Shown: positions 17,138 through 26,419, numbered from the stretch's first letter. The stretch is DNA of 46,979 nucleotides from Rhizonema sp. PD37 (GCA_029379215.1 JAQYWO010000032.1:1-46979), one strand, 5' to 3'. The notes: generated by a model from the sequence alone, not told the origin. Translations and numbers: made by a program.

Positions 17138-18262
17138 ATGAAAAAAAGTTTAGGACTGGTATTCAGAGCATTTGATTTTGTCCTGGGGAAATTTAATCGT
17201 GCCTTTGCAATTAAAGAAGGCAGAAGGCAGGAGGCAGACGGCAGAAGGCAATTGGATGGGGACTCAAACCTCATCCAATTGAAGACCACCAAAATCGCAG
17301 ATTTGGTGGGGGACTTAAACCCGGTTTGGGCAAGGCTAATGGACTTTTATAAAAACTTTTTCTTACATAGCTGCCCTCTGCCTTCTGCCCTCTGCCTTGC
17401 CCGGAGGGCTGTTAAAGTTTGCCACGGAGAGAAACCCTACCACTCCTCGCCTACGGGTAACCCGCCAGATACTCAGGCTAACACGCAACTTTCCGCAAAA
17501 TCTCACATCCAAAATTCTCTTGTAGGTCTGGTGCTGTTAGTATCCCTACTACTGTCTGGTTGTGTCCAATATGACGTAGGTCTGAACTTTAGTAACCAGA
17601 ATCGTGGCGAACTGGTGCAGCACATTAAGTTGGGAGAACGCTTAACGAGTTTTAGTGGTGATTCCGTATACGAATGGTTAAACAGTATAGAAAATCGCGC
17701 TCGGAAATTGGAAGGTAAAACGCAACGACTTTCAAATGAAGAAATTATTGTGACAATTCCTTTCAGTAACCCTCAGGAGTTACAATCCAAATTTAACAAA
17801 TTTTTCCAACCCACTAGCTTTCAAAAATCTGATTCTTTTCAGGGATCGTCAGACTCGGAACTGCCGAAGATTGAATCAAACTTACTGTTGAATCAGAATA
17901 ATTTTTTACTCATAGTCCGAAATCGATTGATTTATGACTTGGATTTGCGATCGCTTGCTCTGATTGCGAGTAAAGCTTTGGTCCTAGCTAATCCAGGTTC
18001 AATTTTAGATTTAGAATTCACCTTGAAGACTCCTTGGGGTGCCAGAAATATTCTCTTAACAGAAAATGCGGTTCCGCCACAAATTAATAAGAATCAATTC
18101 GTGTGGAAGCTACAGCCTGGGAAACTAAACCATATAGAAGTCGTTTTCTGGCTTCCCAGCCCCATAGGTATTGGCACGTTATTCATTATTTTGTTTGTCT
18201 GGATAGGAATATATCTGAGATACAGTTTTATGCCTGATCCCAGAATTCAGTTTAATTTGTAA
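17138..18262 (+). CDS. DUF3153-type lipoprotein with repeat-derived N-terminal insert
   Basis: 374 residues as an open frame. The recognisable protein starts near residue 120: a signal-like segment LVGLVLLVSLLLSGC with a lipobox Cys at residue 142, then VQYDVGLNFSNQNRGELVQHIKLGERL and a membrane helix near the C-terminus (about 345-362). The first about 27 residues (MKKSLGLVFRAFDFVLGKF) could be an original start, but residues 28 to about 115 are translated from an interspersed repeat (17216-17402) and adjacent repeat-like sequence. Either the signal peptide is now internal and the gene is damaged, or translation begins downstream; no ATG lies close to the signal segment (the nearest is at 17339). 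The product would be a thylakoid- or plasma-membrane lipoprotein of unknown function. Confidence 0.75.
   Translation: MKKSLGLVFRAFDFVLGKFNRAFAIKEGRRQEADGRRQLDGDSNLIQLKTTKIADLVGDLNPVWARLMDFYKNFFLHSCPLPSALCLARRAVKVCHGEKPYHSSPTGNPPDTQANTQLSAKSHIQNSLVGLVLLVSLLLSGCVQYDVGLNFSNQNRGELVQHIKLGERLTSFSGDSVYEWLNSIENRARKLEGKTQRLSNEEIIVTIPFSNPQELQSKFNKFFQPTSFQKSDSFQGSSDSELPKIESNLLLNQNNFLLIVRNRLIYDLDLRSLALIASKALVLANPGSILDLEFTLKTPWGARNILLTENAVPPQINKNQFVWKLQPGKLNHIEVVFWLPSPIGIGTLFIILFVWIGIYLRYSFMPDPRIQFNL
17216..17402 (+). repeat. Composite interspersed repeat inside a gene (copy A)
   Basis: Arms of ggcagaaggcaggaggcag type (17216-17249) and ccctctgccttctgccctctgcc (17374-17397) flank a core (17257-17330) with two small hairpins (attggatg/catccaat and ccaccaaa/tttggtgg) and ending cccggtttggg. 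The same core in reverse orientation lies at about 25681-25760 before ndk. It is inserted in the 5' part of the lipoprotein gene without breaking its frame. Confidence 0.75.
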
Positions 18263-18264
18263 GC

Positions 18265-18316
18265 AAATGTTGATAGTTAATAGTTGATTGCAATTAACCA
18301 TTAACTATCAACATTT
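18265..18316. terminator. Perfect 16-bp inverted repeat between convergent genes
   Basis: aaatgttgatagttaa (18265-18280) and ttaactatcaacattt (18301-18316) are exact inverted copies with a 20-base loop, lying between the lipoprotein gene and pdxH. The AT-rich stem is of the heptamer-repeat class. A bidirectional terminator role is likely but inferred. Confidence 0.6.
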
Positions 18317-18332
18317 AACGAACGCTGAAAAA

Positions 18333-18977
18333 CTAAGGCGACAAACGCTGAATATTCCAACTACCATTATCTAACAAAGTATAAAGCAAGCGATCGTGCA
18401 GACGACTGGAGCGTCCTTGCCAAAACTCAATTTCTGTGGGGATCACTCGCAAACCTCCCCAGTGTTGAGGGCGCAAGACATCTTGATGTTGATATTTTAT
18501 CTGTAGTTCTTGTAACTTTCGTTCAAGAACTTCACGACTTTCTATCACCTCACTTTGATTCGACGCCCATGCACCAAGGCGACTGTTAAAAGGACGGCTG
18601 TGATAATACTCATCCGACTCCTTTTCTGAAACTTTCTCTACACGTCCAAAAATGCGGACTTGGCGTTCTAGTTCTCCCCACCAGAAAACCAGGGACGCTA
18701 GGGGATTTTCTGCTAACTCTTGTCCTTTGTGACTGTTGTAATTGGTATAAAAAACAAAGCCCCGGCTATCAAAATCTTTCAGTAAGACAATTCTTGCTGA
18801 AGGTTTACCTTCCGGAGTAGCTGTGGCAAGAGTCATTGCATTTGGTTCCAAAAGTTGAGTGGAGAGTGTCTGGTCAAACCATTTTTTAAATAGTATAAAA
18901 GGATTAGGGTCAACCTCGGTTTCGCTTAAACCCTGTAAAGTGTAGTCTTTGCGAAGATCGGCAATATTCTTGTCCAT
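18333..18977 (-). CDS. pdxH: Pyridoxamine 5'-phosphate oxidase
   Basis: 214 residues, normal length. The core MTLATATPEGKPSARIVLLKDFDSRGFVFYTNYNSHKGQELAENP (about 43-87) and the C-terminal FWQGRSSRLHDRLLY (FMN and PLP contacts, W and R-x-H) are typical. The enzyme oxidises pyridoxamine- or pyridoxine-phosphate to PLP using FMN and oxygen. It supplies the cofactor used by HisC, SpeA and GlgP encoded in the same window. The start at 18977 (MDKNIADLRKDY) matches the family. Confidence 0.96.
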   Translation of the reverse strand: MDKNIADLRKDYTLQGLSETEVDPNPFILFKKWFDQTLSTQLLEPNAMTLATATPEGKPSARIVLLKDFDSRGFVFYTNYNSHKGQELAENPLASLVFWWGELERQVRIFGRVEKVSEKESDEYYHSRPFNSRLGAWASNQSEVIESREVLERKLQELQIKYQHQDVLRPQHWGGLRVIPTEIEFWQGRSSRLHDRLLYTLLDNGSWNIQRLSP

Positions 18978-19100
18978 GATGATTTGCTTCGGTGAATATC
19001 GGTTACGCTAATATATGTCTTTGCTAAAAACACTTAGCATAATTATTAGCGTCAACAGAGTATTATTTTGCCAAGGAGCTCTTAAAACAAATTGCAAAAA

Positions 19101-20180
19101 ATGCGCCGTGCAACGTCTATTCAACGTTTGTTAATCTATGGTCTGAGCGGTCCTGTAATCGCTCTGAACATCTGGCTATTATCTTCAATTTTTCAGTATT
19201 TTCAGCATCCATTTACCATCCTGGCTGTTGCAGCAATTCTGGCTTTTTTACTAAGCTATCCAGTGAAGTTCTTTGAACGTGCCCCCATGACTCGTTCTCA
19301 GGCAGTGATCATTGTGTTACTAGCTACTTTAACGCTTTTGGTTATTTTAGGCGTGACACTGGTGCCGATGGTATTGGAGCAAACAAACCAATTGTTACGA
19401 ACGATTCCTAGCTTGTTAGAGAGCAGTCAAAAAAACTTACTAACTTTACAAGAGTTAGCGAAAAAACACAATTTGCCATTAGATTTGCACGTTCTCAGTA
19501 CACAAATCAATGCTAACATCGAAGGATGGGCGCAACAGCTAGCAACTAATGCTGTGGGTGTAGCTGGAACTTTACTATCAGGGTTACTAGACCTAGTATT
19601 AGTAGTCGTGCTGGCGTTTTATATGCTCTTATATGGCAAGCAAGTTTGGCTGGGTTTAATTAATCTGTTGCCATCTAATATTAGTGTTCCCTTTACGACT
19701 TCTTTGCGGCTGAATTTTCAAAAATTCTTTATTAGCCAATTGTTGCTGGGGTTGTTCATGGTAGTGACCCTCACCCCGATTTTCTTAATTCTTAAAGTGC
19801 CTTTTGCCCTATTGTTTGCTATATTGATCGGCTTATCTGAACTCATTCCCTTTATTGGAGCAACTTTAGGCATTGGTCTAGTGACTATTTTGATCCTGCT
19901 GCAACAACAATGGTTGTTAGCAGCTGAAGTGGCTGGGGCAGCAGTTGTCATGCAGCAACTTAAGGATAACCTATTGGCTCCTAGATTACTAGGCGAATTC
20001 ATCGGACTTAATCCCATCTGGATTTTTGTCTCTATTTTGATGGGATTCGAGATTGGTAAATTGCTAGGGACAGTCGTTGCTGTTCCAATTGCTGGTACCA
20101 TTAAAGGCACCTTCGATGCCCTCAAAAGCAACAATTCTGTCAAGGAATCAGAACTCAGGACTCAAAATGATATAACTTAA
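19101..20180 (+). CDS. AI-2E family transporter (DUF20 permease)
   Basis: 359 residues from ATG 19101 (MRRATSIQRLLIYG), or 362 from TTG 19092; a ggag at 19075-19078 is 13 bases from the TTG and 22 from the ATG, so the start is not certain. It has about seven to eight membrane helices: two pairs at the N-terminus, an extracytoplasmic region (about 95-150), then LSGLLDLVLVVVLAFYMLLYG, LLLGLFMVVTLTPIFLILKVP and the family motif LSELIPFIGATLGI. Members export small molecules such as AI-2 or polyisoprenoid-related compounds, or exchange ions; the substrate cannot be deduced here. Confidence 0.9.
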   Translation: MRRATSIQRLLIYGLSGPVIALNIWLLSSIFQYFQHPFTILAVAAILAFLLSYPVKFFERAPMTRSQAVIIVLLATLTLLVILGVTLVPMVLEQTNQLLRTIPSLLESSQKNLLTLQELAKKHNLPLDLHVLSTQINANIEGWAQQLATNAVGVAGTLLSGLLDLVLVVVLAFYMLLYGKQVWLGLINLLPSNISVPFTTSLRLNFQKFFISQLLLGLFMVVTLTPIFLILKVPFALLFAILIGLSELIPFIGATLGIGLVTILILLQQQWLLAAEVAGAAVVMQQLKDNLLAPRLLGEFIGLNPIWIFVSILMGFEIGKLLGTVVAVPIAGTIKGTFDALKSNNSVKESELRTQNDIT

Positions 20181-20688
20181 AGTCCGGGGTTTCAATCAAG
20201 AAAGCTAAAGTCCTGACTAAAGTCATAATATTCGGAATTCCAAGTTATCCTCAAATCGTTTCTCAGTGTTTTACTAAAAAAACATATTTGGGAACACAAT
20301 TTACCACAAAAAAGGTGAGCATCAAGTATAAAGTGGTATTAGTGCGTACTTGATTGTTAAGCATTGTTACTATACAATCTTGATGTGAATCTGTAAAGCT
20401 TGCATTTATCAATAGCTATTCGTGGATGATGCGTGGGCTAGTGGCTAACAGCTAATTGTGTTTCCCAATCTCTGAGGGGAAACTTTTGTAAGGATTCCGC
20501 GACCTTATAATATAGGACTGCTAACAACTTATTAACCCATTATAGCTGACGGCACGACTGCTTACACTAGTAACTTAAATCATTAGATTATCAAGTTGCA
20601 CAATTTTAGCGCAAGATTCAAAATAGTATTGATCTCAAAGATTGGGGAACGATTAGGTCAAATTCTTTAGGTAATACTTAGGTTTCCA
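20181..20688. other. 508-bp spacer without a recognisable gene
   Basis: AT-rich, with stops in all frames. No hairpin or repeat stood out except short direct words. It probably carries the promoter of the downstream LapA-like gene. Confidence 0.4.
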
Positions 20689-21042
20689 ATGAGACAAGTT
20701 AACTTTGTCATAATTTTTATTTTGTGTCTGGCTTTCGCATTATTTACTATCGAAAACACTGAAGCAGGAACAATTCATCTTGTCCCTAATTTACAGTTTT
20801 CAGCTCCGATCGCCGTCGAGTTGCTCTTAGCAGTTGGTTTAGGTGCAGTTCTTGCTTGGATATTCAGTATCTGGACACAACTACAACGACAGTTAGCATT
20901 TAGTCAACAAGTTCGCCAACAAAATTCCCAAATTAAGGAATTGGAGACTAAGGTTGAACAATATCAGGTAGAAATTCAATCATTACAACTAGCACTACCA
21001 CCTTCGTCTGGTAATTCTTTAAAAGAACTAGCTAATGGTTAG
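20689..21042 (+). CDS. LapA domain (DUF1049) membrane protein
   Basis: 117 residues. Two membrane helices (about 5-21 and 41-62) are separated by the short ENTEAGTIHLVPNLQFSAPI loop, followed by a coiled-coil-like tail (about 66-103, rich in Q, E and L). This is the standard LapA/DUF1049 layout; the family is membrane-associated with no precise function in cyanobacteria. ScpA follows 105 bases downstream on the same strand, after a small hairpin. Confidence 0.85.
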   Translation: MRQVNFVIIFILCLAFALFTIENTEAGTIHLVPNLQFSAPIAVELLLAVGLGAVLAWIFSIWTQLQRQLAFSQQVRQQNSQIKELETKVEQYQVEIQSLQLALPPSSGNSLKELANG

Positions 21043-21050
21043 TAGGAACG

Positions 21051-21078
21051 TGGTGGTTAGAAAAACTAATAACCACCA
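21051..21078. terminator. Small hairpin between the LapA-like gene and scpA
   Basis: tggtggtta (21051-21059) and taaccacca (21070-21078) are perfect inverted copies, 9 bp with a 10-base loop. No U run follows, so it is weak as a terminator and could act as an attenuator or repeat. Confidence 0.4.
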
Positions 21079-21147
21079 GTAACCAAAAACTATCAACCGC
21101 CAACTAACAAAAAACAACTACCAACTCTCAATTGTTTAAACTTGTCG

Positions 21148-21963
21148 ATGGATGCTTCCGAGCTATTGGAAACAATTACACTGCTTATTCACCAGGCTGA
21201 GCAGGGGGAAATAGACCCTTGGGATGTCAAGGTGATTGAGGTGATTGATCGATACATAGAACTCATGGCACCGGAGACAATGACAAGAAGTTATGAAACT
21301 GATTTATCTAAATCAGGACAGGCTTTTTTGTCAGCTTCAATGCTTGTCTTATTCAAGGCAAACACTCTCATGCAATTGCAATCAGCTGTCGAAGAACAAG
21401 AAGCTGTCGTCGAAACAAATGAAGACGAGTTCAGACATCAGGGTTCGAGATTGCCTTTAGAAAAGCACTTGCGTCGTCGCCCAATAGCAATGCCGCCGCC
21501 GAAACGCCGTGTGACTCTGCAAGAGTTGATCGAGCAATTGCAAGTCATGGCACAACAGCTGCAACTTGTAGGCAAAGCAAGCAAAACTGTCCGATCCCGA
21601 CGTCAACCCAGTCTTCAAACCATGCGAGCAGCGCTCTCGTTAGCTCATCAGGAAAATCTGACAGAAGTGGCTTCGGAATTAGAGCAGGTGTTGCAACAAA
21701 AGGCAATAGAATGTTCGCAAAAAAACTGGTTGAATCTTGAACAGCTTGTAGAATTATGGGCCGAGACAAAGCAAGCAAACCAACATCAGTCTACTCACCA
21801 GTCACATAACAGCCAATTGATTAGTGTTTTCTGGGCACTGCTACTTCTATCCGCTCAATCTAAGATAGAAATATATCAAGAGGAGTTTTATCAGGATATT
21901 AAGATTCGTTTACTAACAGAGTTGGCAAGCAATAGCAATTCTTTGGAAGTGCCTTTGTGCTGA
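21148..21963 (+). CDS. scpA: Segregation and condensation protein A
   Basis: 271 residues from ATG 21148; TTG 21142 lies in the same frame. N-terminal signature LLIHQAEQGEIDPWDVKVIEVIDRYIELM and then FLSASMLVLFKANTLM are classic for ScpA, the kleisin that bridges SMC heads with ScpB. The middle (about 95-150, HLRRRPIAMPPPKRRVTLQELIEQLQ) and the C-terminal winged-helix part are present, though the latter is divergent and contains a Gln/His-rich linker (about 211-222). It acts in chromosome condensation and segregation. No scpB or smc gene is adjacent. Confidence 0.93.
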   Translation: MDASELLETITLLIHQAEQGEIDPWDVKVIEVIDRYIELMAPETMTRSYETDLSKSGQAFLSASMLVLFKANTLMQLQSAVEEQEAVVETNEDEFRHQGSRLPLEKHLRRRPIAMPPPKRRVTLQELIEQLQVMAQQLQLVGKASKTVRSRRQPSLQTMRAALSLAHQENLTEVASELEQVLQQKAIECSQKNWLNLEQLVELWAETKQANQHQSTHQSHNSQLISVFWALLLLSAQSKIEIYQEEFYQDIKIRLLTELASNSNSLEVPLC

Positions 21964-22161
21964 GCAAGCTTGTCATGATGAGAGACTTATAACTAACGCC
22001 TGTTGAAAAAATGAGAGATTAGCGATACCTTTTATACTGAAGATTCTACTTAGTTCAATGACTAACCGTAATTTCGGGGATGACTGATAACAGAAATAAA
22101 TTGATGATCAAGTATCAATTGATGAATCGTAAACTGGCTTGTGGTTGAGGAATAAATATCT

Positions 22162-23331
22162 ATGAAGGCGATGATTCTTGCAGCTGGTAAGGGTACTCGT
22201 GTACGTCCAATTACTCACATAACTCCCAAACCGATGATGCCCATCCTGCAAAAGCCAGTGATGGAATTTTTACTAGAACTTTTACGCCAGCATGGATTTG
22301 ACCAAATTATGGTCAATGTTAGCCATCTGGCAGAAGAAATTGAAAGCTATTTCCGAGATGGCCAGCGATTTGGCGTGCAAATTGCCTATTCTTTTGAAGG
22401 TCACATTGTTGACGGTACATTGGTGGGACAAGCGATTGGTTCGGCTGGTGGAATGCGTCGTATTCAAGACTTCTCGCCATTTTTTGATGACACCTTTGTC
22501 GTATTGTGCGGCGATGCTTTAATCGATTTGGATTTAACAGCAGCAGTAAAATGGCATAAATCCAAAGGAGCGATCGCGACCATAGTGATGAAATCTGTCC
22601 CACGAGAAGAAGTTTCAAGCTACGGTGTCGTCGTTACCGATGAAAGCGGTCGAGTCAAAGCTTTCCAAGAAAAACCAAACGTCAACGAAGCCCTCAGCAC
22701 CAACATCAATACGGGTATTTACATCTTTGAGCCGGAGATCTTAGATTATATACCTTCTGGTGTAGAATATGACATTGGTAGCCAGCTGTTCCCGAAACTA
22801 GTAGAAATCGGTGCGCCCTTCTACGCTATCCCAATGGATTTTGAATGGGTAGATATTGGTAAAGTACCAGATTACTGGCGAGCAATTCGTGGTGTTTTGC
22901 TTGGGGAAATCAAAAACGTCCGCATCCCCGGACATGAAGTTGCACCAGGTATTTACACTGGCTTAAATGTCGCAGTGAATTGGGACAAAGTGGATATTAC
23001 AGGTCCAGTTTATATAGGTGGGATGACCCGGATTGAAGACGGGGTAAAAATTGTCGGTCCAGCGATGATTAGTTCCAATTGCTGGATATGTAGTGGCGCA
23101 ATGGTAGACAACAGCGTGATTTTTGATTGGTCACGACTCGGACCTGGAGTCAGCTTAGTTGATAAGTTGGTGTTTGGGCGTTACTGCATAGATAAAACTG
23201 GAGCAACCATAGACCTGCAAGCTGCTGCTTTAGACTGGTTGATTACTGATGCTCGTCATACGATCCCATCCCATACCCCCGTCGAAGGGCAGGCGATCGC
23301 GGAATTGCTAAGGACTAACGGAACTTATTAG
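22162..23331 (+). CDS. Sugar-nucleotide pyrophosphorylase (NDP-sugar synthase)
   Basis: 389 residues. A Rossmann-type nucleotidyltransferase domain (1 to about 235) has MKAMILAAGKGTRVRPITHITPKPMMPI (G-x-G-T-R and the K of PKPM), LCGDALIDLD and FEWVDIGKVPDYW. It is followed by a left-handed beta-helix-like domain (about 260-345). It probably joins a sugar-1-phosphate to a nucleotide (mannose-1-phosphate guanylyltransferase or glucose-1-phosphate type) for exopolysaccharide or cell-wall synthesis. The exact sugar cannot be told from sequence alone. The C-terminal about 40 residues (LDWLITDARHTIPSHTPVEG) are a cyanobacterial extension. Confidence 0.92.
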   Translation: MKAMILAAGKGTRVRPITHITPKPMMPILQKPVMEFLLELLRQHGFDQIMVNVSHLAEEIESYFRDGQRFGVQIAYSFEGHIVDGTLVGQAIGSAGGMRRIQDFSPFFDDTFVVLCGDALIDLDLTAAVKWHKSKGAIATIVMKSVPREEVSSYGVVVTDESGRVKAFQEKPNVNEALSTNINTGIYIFEPEILDYIPSGVEYDIGSQLFPKLVEIGAPFYAIPMDFEWVDIGKVPDYWRAIRGVLLGEIKNVRIPGHEVAPGIYTGLNVAVNWDKVDITGPVYIGGMTRIEDGVKIVGPAMISSNCWICSGAMVDNSVIFDWSRLGPGVSLVDKLVFGRYCIDKTGATIDLQAAALDWLITDARHTIPSHTPVEGQAIAELLRTNGTY

Positions 23332-23338
23332 TTAGTGA

Positions 23339-23386
23339 TTAGTAGTTATTATTCGGCATAAAATAAAACAAATTAATAACTACTAA
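23339..23386. terminator. Inverted repeat between convergent genes
   Basis: ttagtagttatta (23339-23351) and taataactactaa (23374-23386) are perfect 13-bp inverted copies, lying between the pyrophosphorylase gene and speA. It is AT-rich and of the heptamer-repeat type. A bidirectional terminator role is plausible. Confidence 0.55.
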
Positions 23387-23395
23387 CCACTATCT

Positions 23396-25414
23396 TTACA
23401 ATGCCAAGTAAGTATACCTTCTTAAACTTTGTTCATAGGTTTGGAGTAGTCGCTGAGATTCCGCTAAAGTAATACGATTTTCTTCCAAAGCGTGTTCGCA
23501 ACGTTGGCGAATACTCTCCACCATATCCTCAGAATCGTACTGCACGTAGCTCACAACTTCACTCATGGTGTCACCCTTGACAACATGTTCGATTTGGTAT
23601 CCTTTGGGAGTCAATTGAATATGAACAGTATTCGTATCACCAAATAAGTTGTGCAAATTGCCCATAACTTCCTGGTAAGCCCCGTTGAGGAACATTCCCA
23701 GGTAGTATGGTTTTCCTGGAGTATGAGAATGGAGTTCTAAAACAGACTTCACATCTCGGAGGTCAATAAAACGGTCGATTTTGCCATCACTATCGCAGGT
23801 GAGGTCGGCTAAAATTCCTCGCTGCGTTGGTTCTTCACCTAAACGGTGTATTGGCATGATCGGAAAGAGCTGATCGATAGCCCAACAATCGGGGGCTGAT
23901 TGAAACACAGAAAAATTAACGTAGTAGATGCTCGCCATAATTTTTTCTAGGTCTTCCAAGTCATCTGGTACGTAATCGTGCTGTCTGATGATATTCAGTA
24001 TTTTCTGGCAACAAGCCCAGTAAAGCCTTTCAGCTTTAGCTCTTTCAGTAAGACTCAAAATCCCCAAGTTAAAGCGGCTAATTGCTTCTTCTTTAAATTG
24101 GGCAGCGTCGTGGTAAAACTCTTGATAATTTTCGGTGTTGATAGATTGGAAAGTTTCCCAAAGGTAAAGAACAATTGGAGATTCTCCCTCTTTTGGCGGA
24201 TCTATTGAGTCAGAGGGAATGTCACTCGTACTGAGAACATCAAAAATCAACACTGACTGATGGGAGGCGATCGCACGTCCACTTTCACTAATCAGTGTTG
24301 GGACGGGAATATTTCGCTCAGTACAGGTATCTCTCAACTCTGCTACGATGTCGTTGGCATAGTTCTGCATGTTGTAATTTTTCGAGGCGTAGAAATTGGT
24401 CTGCGAACCGTCGTAATCCACCCCCAAACCGCCTCCAACATCAAGGTACTTCATATCCGCCCCTAACGCTGCTAATTCTACGTAGATGCGGCTAGCTTCC
24501 TGAATAGCATCTTTGATGACATTAATCGCAGAAATTTGTGAGCCAACGTGGAAGTGTAGCAATTGTAAAGAATCCAGTAGATTAGCTTCGCGTAACTTGT
24601 CTACTGCGCCGATAATTTCTGGGATTGTCAAACCGAATTTAGCGCGATCGCCGCTTGAACTTCCCCAGCGACCCATACCATGAGTACTGAGTTTAGCTCT
24701 AACACCAACAATCGGCTTAATACCCAACTGACGATTTGCCTCAATTACCAAATCGACTTCTTCTATTTGCTCTAAGACGATAATCGGCGTTTGTCCAAGT
24801 CTTTGAGCTAACATCGCTGTTTCGATGTATTCTTGGTCTTTATAGCCGTTGCATATTAGCAACGCTCCTGGTGTATCCAGTAATGCCAAAGCAATCATTA
24901 GTTCTGGTTTAGAACCAGCTTCTAAGCCAAATTGATGAGGTCTGCCAAACCTGACTAAGTCTTCTACTAAGTGTCGTTGCTGGTTGCATTTGACAGGAAA
25001 TACACCACGGTAAGTCCCAGAGTAATTATAGCGAGCGATCGCCTTGGAAAAGCAGGCATTTAACCGCTCAATGCGATCTTCCAAAATATCAGAAAAGCGA
25101 ATCAACAGGGGCAATCCTAAGTTACGCTGCTTGAGAGCGTTAACTAATTCAAACAAATCTAGAGAGCCACCATGATCGCCTTTAGGAGCAACAGTGATAT
25201 GACCGGCAGCATTAATCGAAAAATAAGGTTGTCCCCAACCTTCAATACGGTAAAGTGCTTCACTGTCCTCAATTTTCCACGAACGGCGTGTGTCTAGTGA
25301 AGTAGTCGATGCCAATAGCTTTTTAGCCTGACGATTACTCACTTCAACCTTGCTTCCATTGGACGCCGATGTAACGGCATGATCATCTGATGTAGCAGTT
25401 GGCTCAACATGCAT
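23396..25414 (-). CDS. speA: Biosynthetic arginine decarboxylase
   Basis: 672 residues, normal for the SpeA family. The PLP lysine is K142 in YRGVFPVKCNQ; HFHVGSQ, YLDVGGGLGVDYDGS and LISESGRAIASHQS form the alanine-racemase-fold cofactor site, and the C-terminal beta domain follows. It converts arginine to agmatine, the first step of putrescine and spermidine synthesis; in cyanobacteria this also drains arginine derived from cyanophycin. The first about 40 residues (MHVEPTATSDDHAVTSASNG) are a variable, probably disordered N-terminus. It is convergent with the upstream sugar-nucleotide gene and divergent from ndk. Confidence 0.96.
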   Translation of the reverse strand: MHVEPTATSDDHAVTSASNGSKVEVSNRQAKKLLASTTSLDTRRSWKIEDSEALYRIEGWGQPYFSINAAGHITVAPKGDHGGSLDLFELVNALKQRNLGLPLLIRFSDILEDRIERLNACFSKAIARYNYSGTYRGVFPVKCNQQRHLVEDLVRFGRPHQFGLEAGSKPELMIALALLDTPGALLICNGYKDQEYIETAMLAQRLGQTPIIVLEQIEEVDLVIEANRQLGIKPIVGVRAKLSTHGMGRWGSSSGDRAKFGLTIPEIIGAVDKLREANLLDSLQLLHFHVGSQISAINVIKDAIQEASRIYVELAALGADMKYLDVGGGLGVDYDGSQTNFYASKNYNMQNYANDIVAELRDTCTERNIPVPTLISESGRAIASHQSVLIFDVLSTSDIPSDSIDPPKEGESPIVLYLWETFQSINTENYQEFYHDAAQFKEEAISRFNLGILSLTERAKAERLYWACCQKILNIIRQHDYVPDDLEDLEKIMASIYYVNFSVFQSAPDCWAIDQLFPIMPIHRLGEEPTQRGILADLTCDSDGKIDRFIDLRDVKSVLELHSHTPGKPYYLGMFLNGAYQEVMGNLHNLFGDTNTVHIQLTPKGYQIEHVVKGDTMSEVVSYVQYDSEDMVESIRQRCEHALEENRITLAESQRLLQTYEQSLRRYTYLAL

Positions 25415-25595
25415 TGCTTACTAACCTCTGTGTGTCACCCACAAATTAACAATTTAACTTATCTAGACATACATATACTCAGAGATTGCTTTATGAATGT
25501 TAATCTCAAGTTGGTCATTCATCATGCGTCATCGGTTTTTTGTCATCATTTATTGACAAATAGCAACCTACAAAGGACAAATGACCAGCCCTTCG

Positions 25596-25800
25596 GGCAA
25601 GGCAGAAGGCAGAGGGCAGAAGGCAGAAGAAATAAGTAATCTTTTACACAAGTTACGACTCTGTTCTCTGTCCTGCCTTACCCAAACCGGGTCCAAGCCC
25701 CCACCATACCGCAGGTTGGTGGTCTCCAATCAATGGGGGTTCAACCCCTCATTGTATTGTATTATACCTTCTGCCTTCTGCCTCCTGCCTTCTGCCTTTC
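25596..25800 (-). repeat. Composite interspersed repeat upstream of ndk (copy B)
   Basis: GGCAGAAGGCAG-type arms (25600-25629) and TTCTGCCTTCTGCCTCCTGC (about 25769-25788) flank a core (about 25681-25760) that, read on the minus strand, matches copy A at 17257-17330: gagaccacca, tggtgggggcttgga and cccggtttggg are shared in order. It fills most of the spacer between speA and ndk, ending about 25 bases before the ndk ribosome binding site. Confidence 0.75.
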
Positions 25801-25835
25801 TTTTTGACATGTTTACTAAGTTTTAGGAGATAGCT

Positions 25836-26285
25836 TTGGAACGTACATTCTTAGCAATTAAACCAGATGGCGTACAGCGCGGACTTGTCGGTGAGATTAT
25901 CCGTCGCTTTGAAAACAAAGGCTTTACCCTTGTTGGCTTAAAGTTTACGAAGGTCAGTCGGGAATTAGCTCAACAGCACTACGATGTTCACAAGGAAAGA
26001 CCTTTTTTCGGCAGTTTAGTGGAATTTATCACTTCTGGTCCAGTGGTGGCTATGGTTTGGGAAGGTGATGGCGTTGTCACCACTGCCAGGAAGATGATTG
26101 GAGCAACAAATCCACTTACCGCAGAACTAGGAACGATCCGAGGTGATTTTGGCATTAATATTGGTCGTAACCTCATCCATGGTTCCGATGCTATTGAAAC
26201 AGCACAACGGGAAATAGCTCTATGGTTCAAGGATGAAGAATTGGTTGGTTGGCAACCTCATTTGACACCTTGGCTGCACGAATAG
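25836..26285 (+). CDS. ndk: Nucleoside diphosphate kinase
   Basis: 149 residues, standard length. The start is TTG at 25836, supported by aggag at 25825-25829 and by the invariant N-terminus [21 protein letters not shown]. The catalytic histidine is H115 in [17 protein letters not shown] and GTIRGDFG bind nucleotide. It transfers the gamma phosphate of ATP to other NDPs and dNDPs. The spacer ahead of it is mostly a repeat element. Confidence 0.97.
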   Translation: MERTFLAIKPDGVQRGLVGEIIRRFENKGFTLVGLKFTKVSRELAQQHYDVHKERPFFGSLVEFITSGPVVAMVWEGDGVVTTARKMIGATNPLTAELGTIRGDFGINIGRNLIHGSDAIETAQREIALWFKDEELVGWQPHLTPWLHE

Positions 26286-26346
26286 CGACAATAAAGTTAT
26301 TCGTCATGAGTAAGGAATAAAACATCTAACTCCTCGCCTCCAATAC

Positions 26347-26405
26347 GGGCGGGTTTAGTTGAAATCGTATTATGAGCAAACACGATATCTATATTAAACC
26401 TGCCC
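26347..26405. repeat. Interspersed hairpin repeat (GGGCGGGTTTA type, copy 1)
   Basis: gggcgggttta (26347-26357) pairs, with one mismatch, with taaacctgccc (26395-26405), with internal partly complementary sequence. It lies between convergent ndk and terC genes. A second member is at 44693-44750. It may double as a terminator. Confidence 0.6.
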
Positions 26406-26419
26406 ATATTTCATGCCTC

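Noticed and set aside
16500..18262. Frameshift between the TPR protein and the lipoprotein as one original gene
   Set aside because: The TPR protein ends in a complete membrane helix and stop, and the two genes are separated by a normal spacer.
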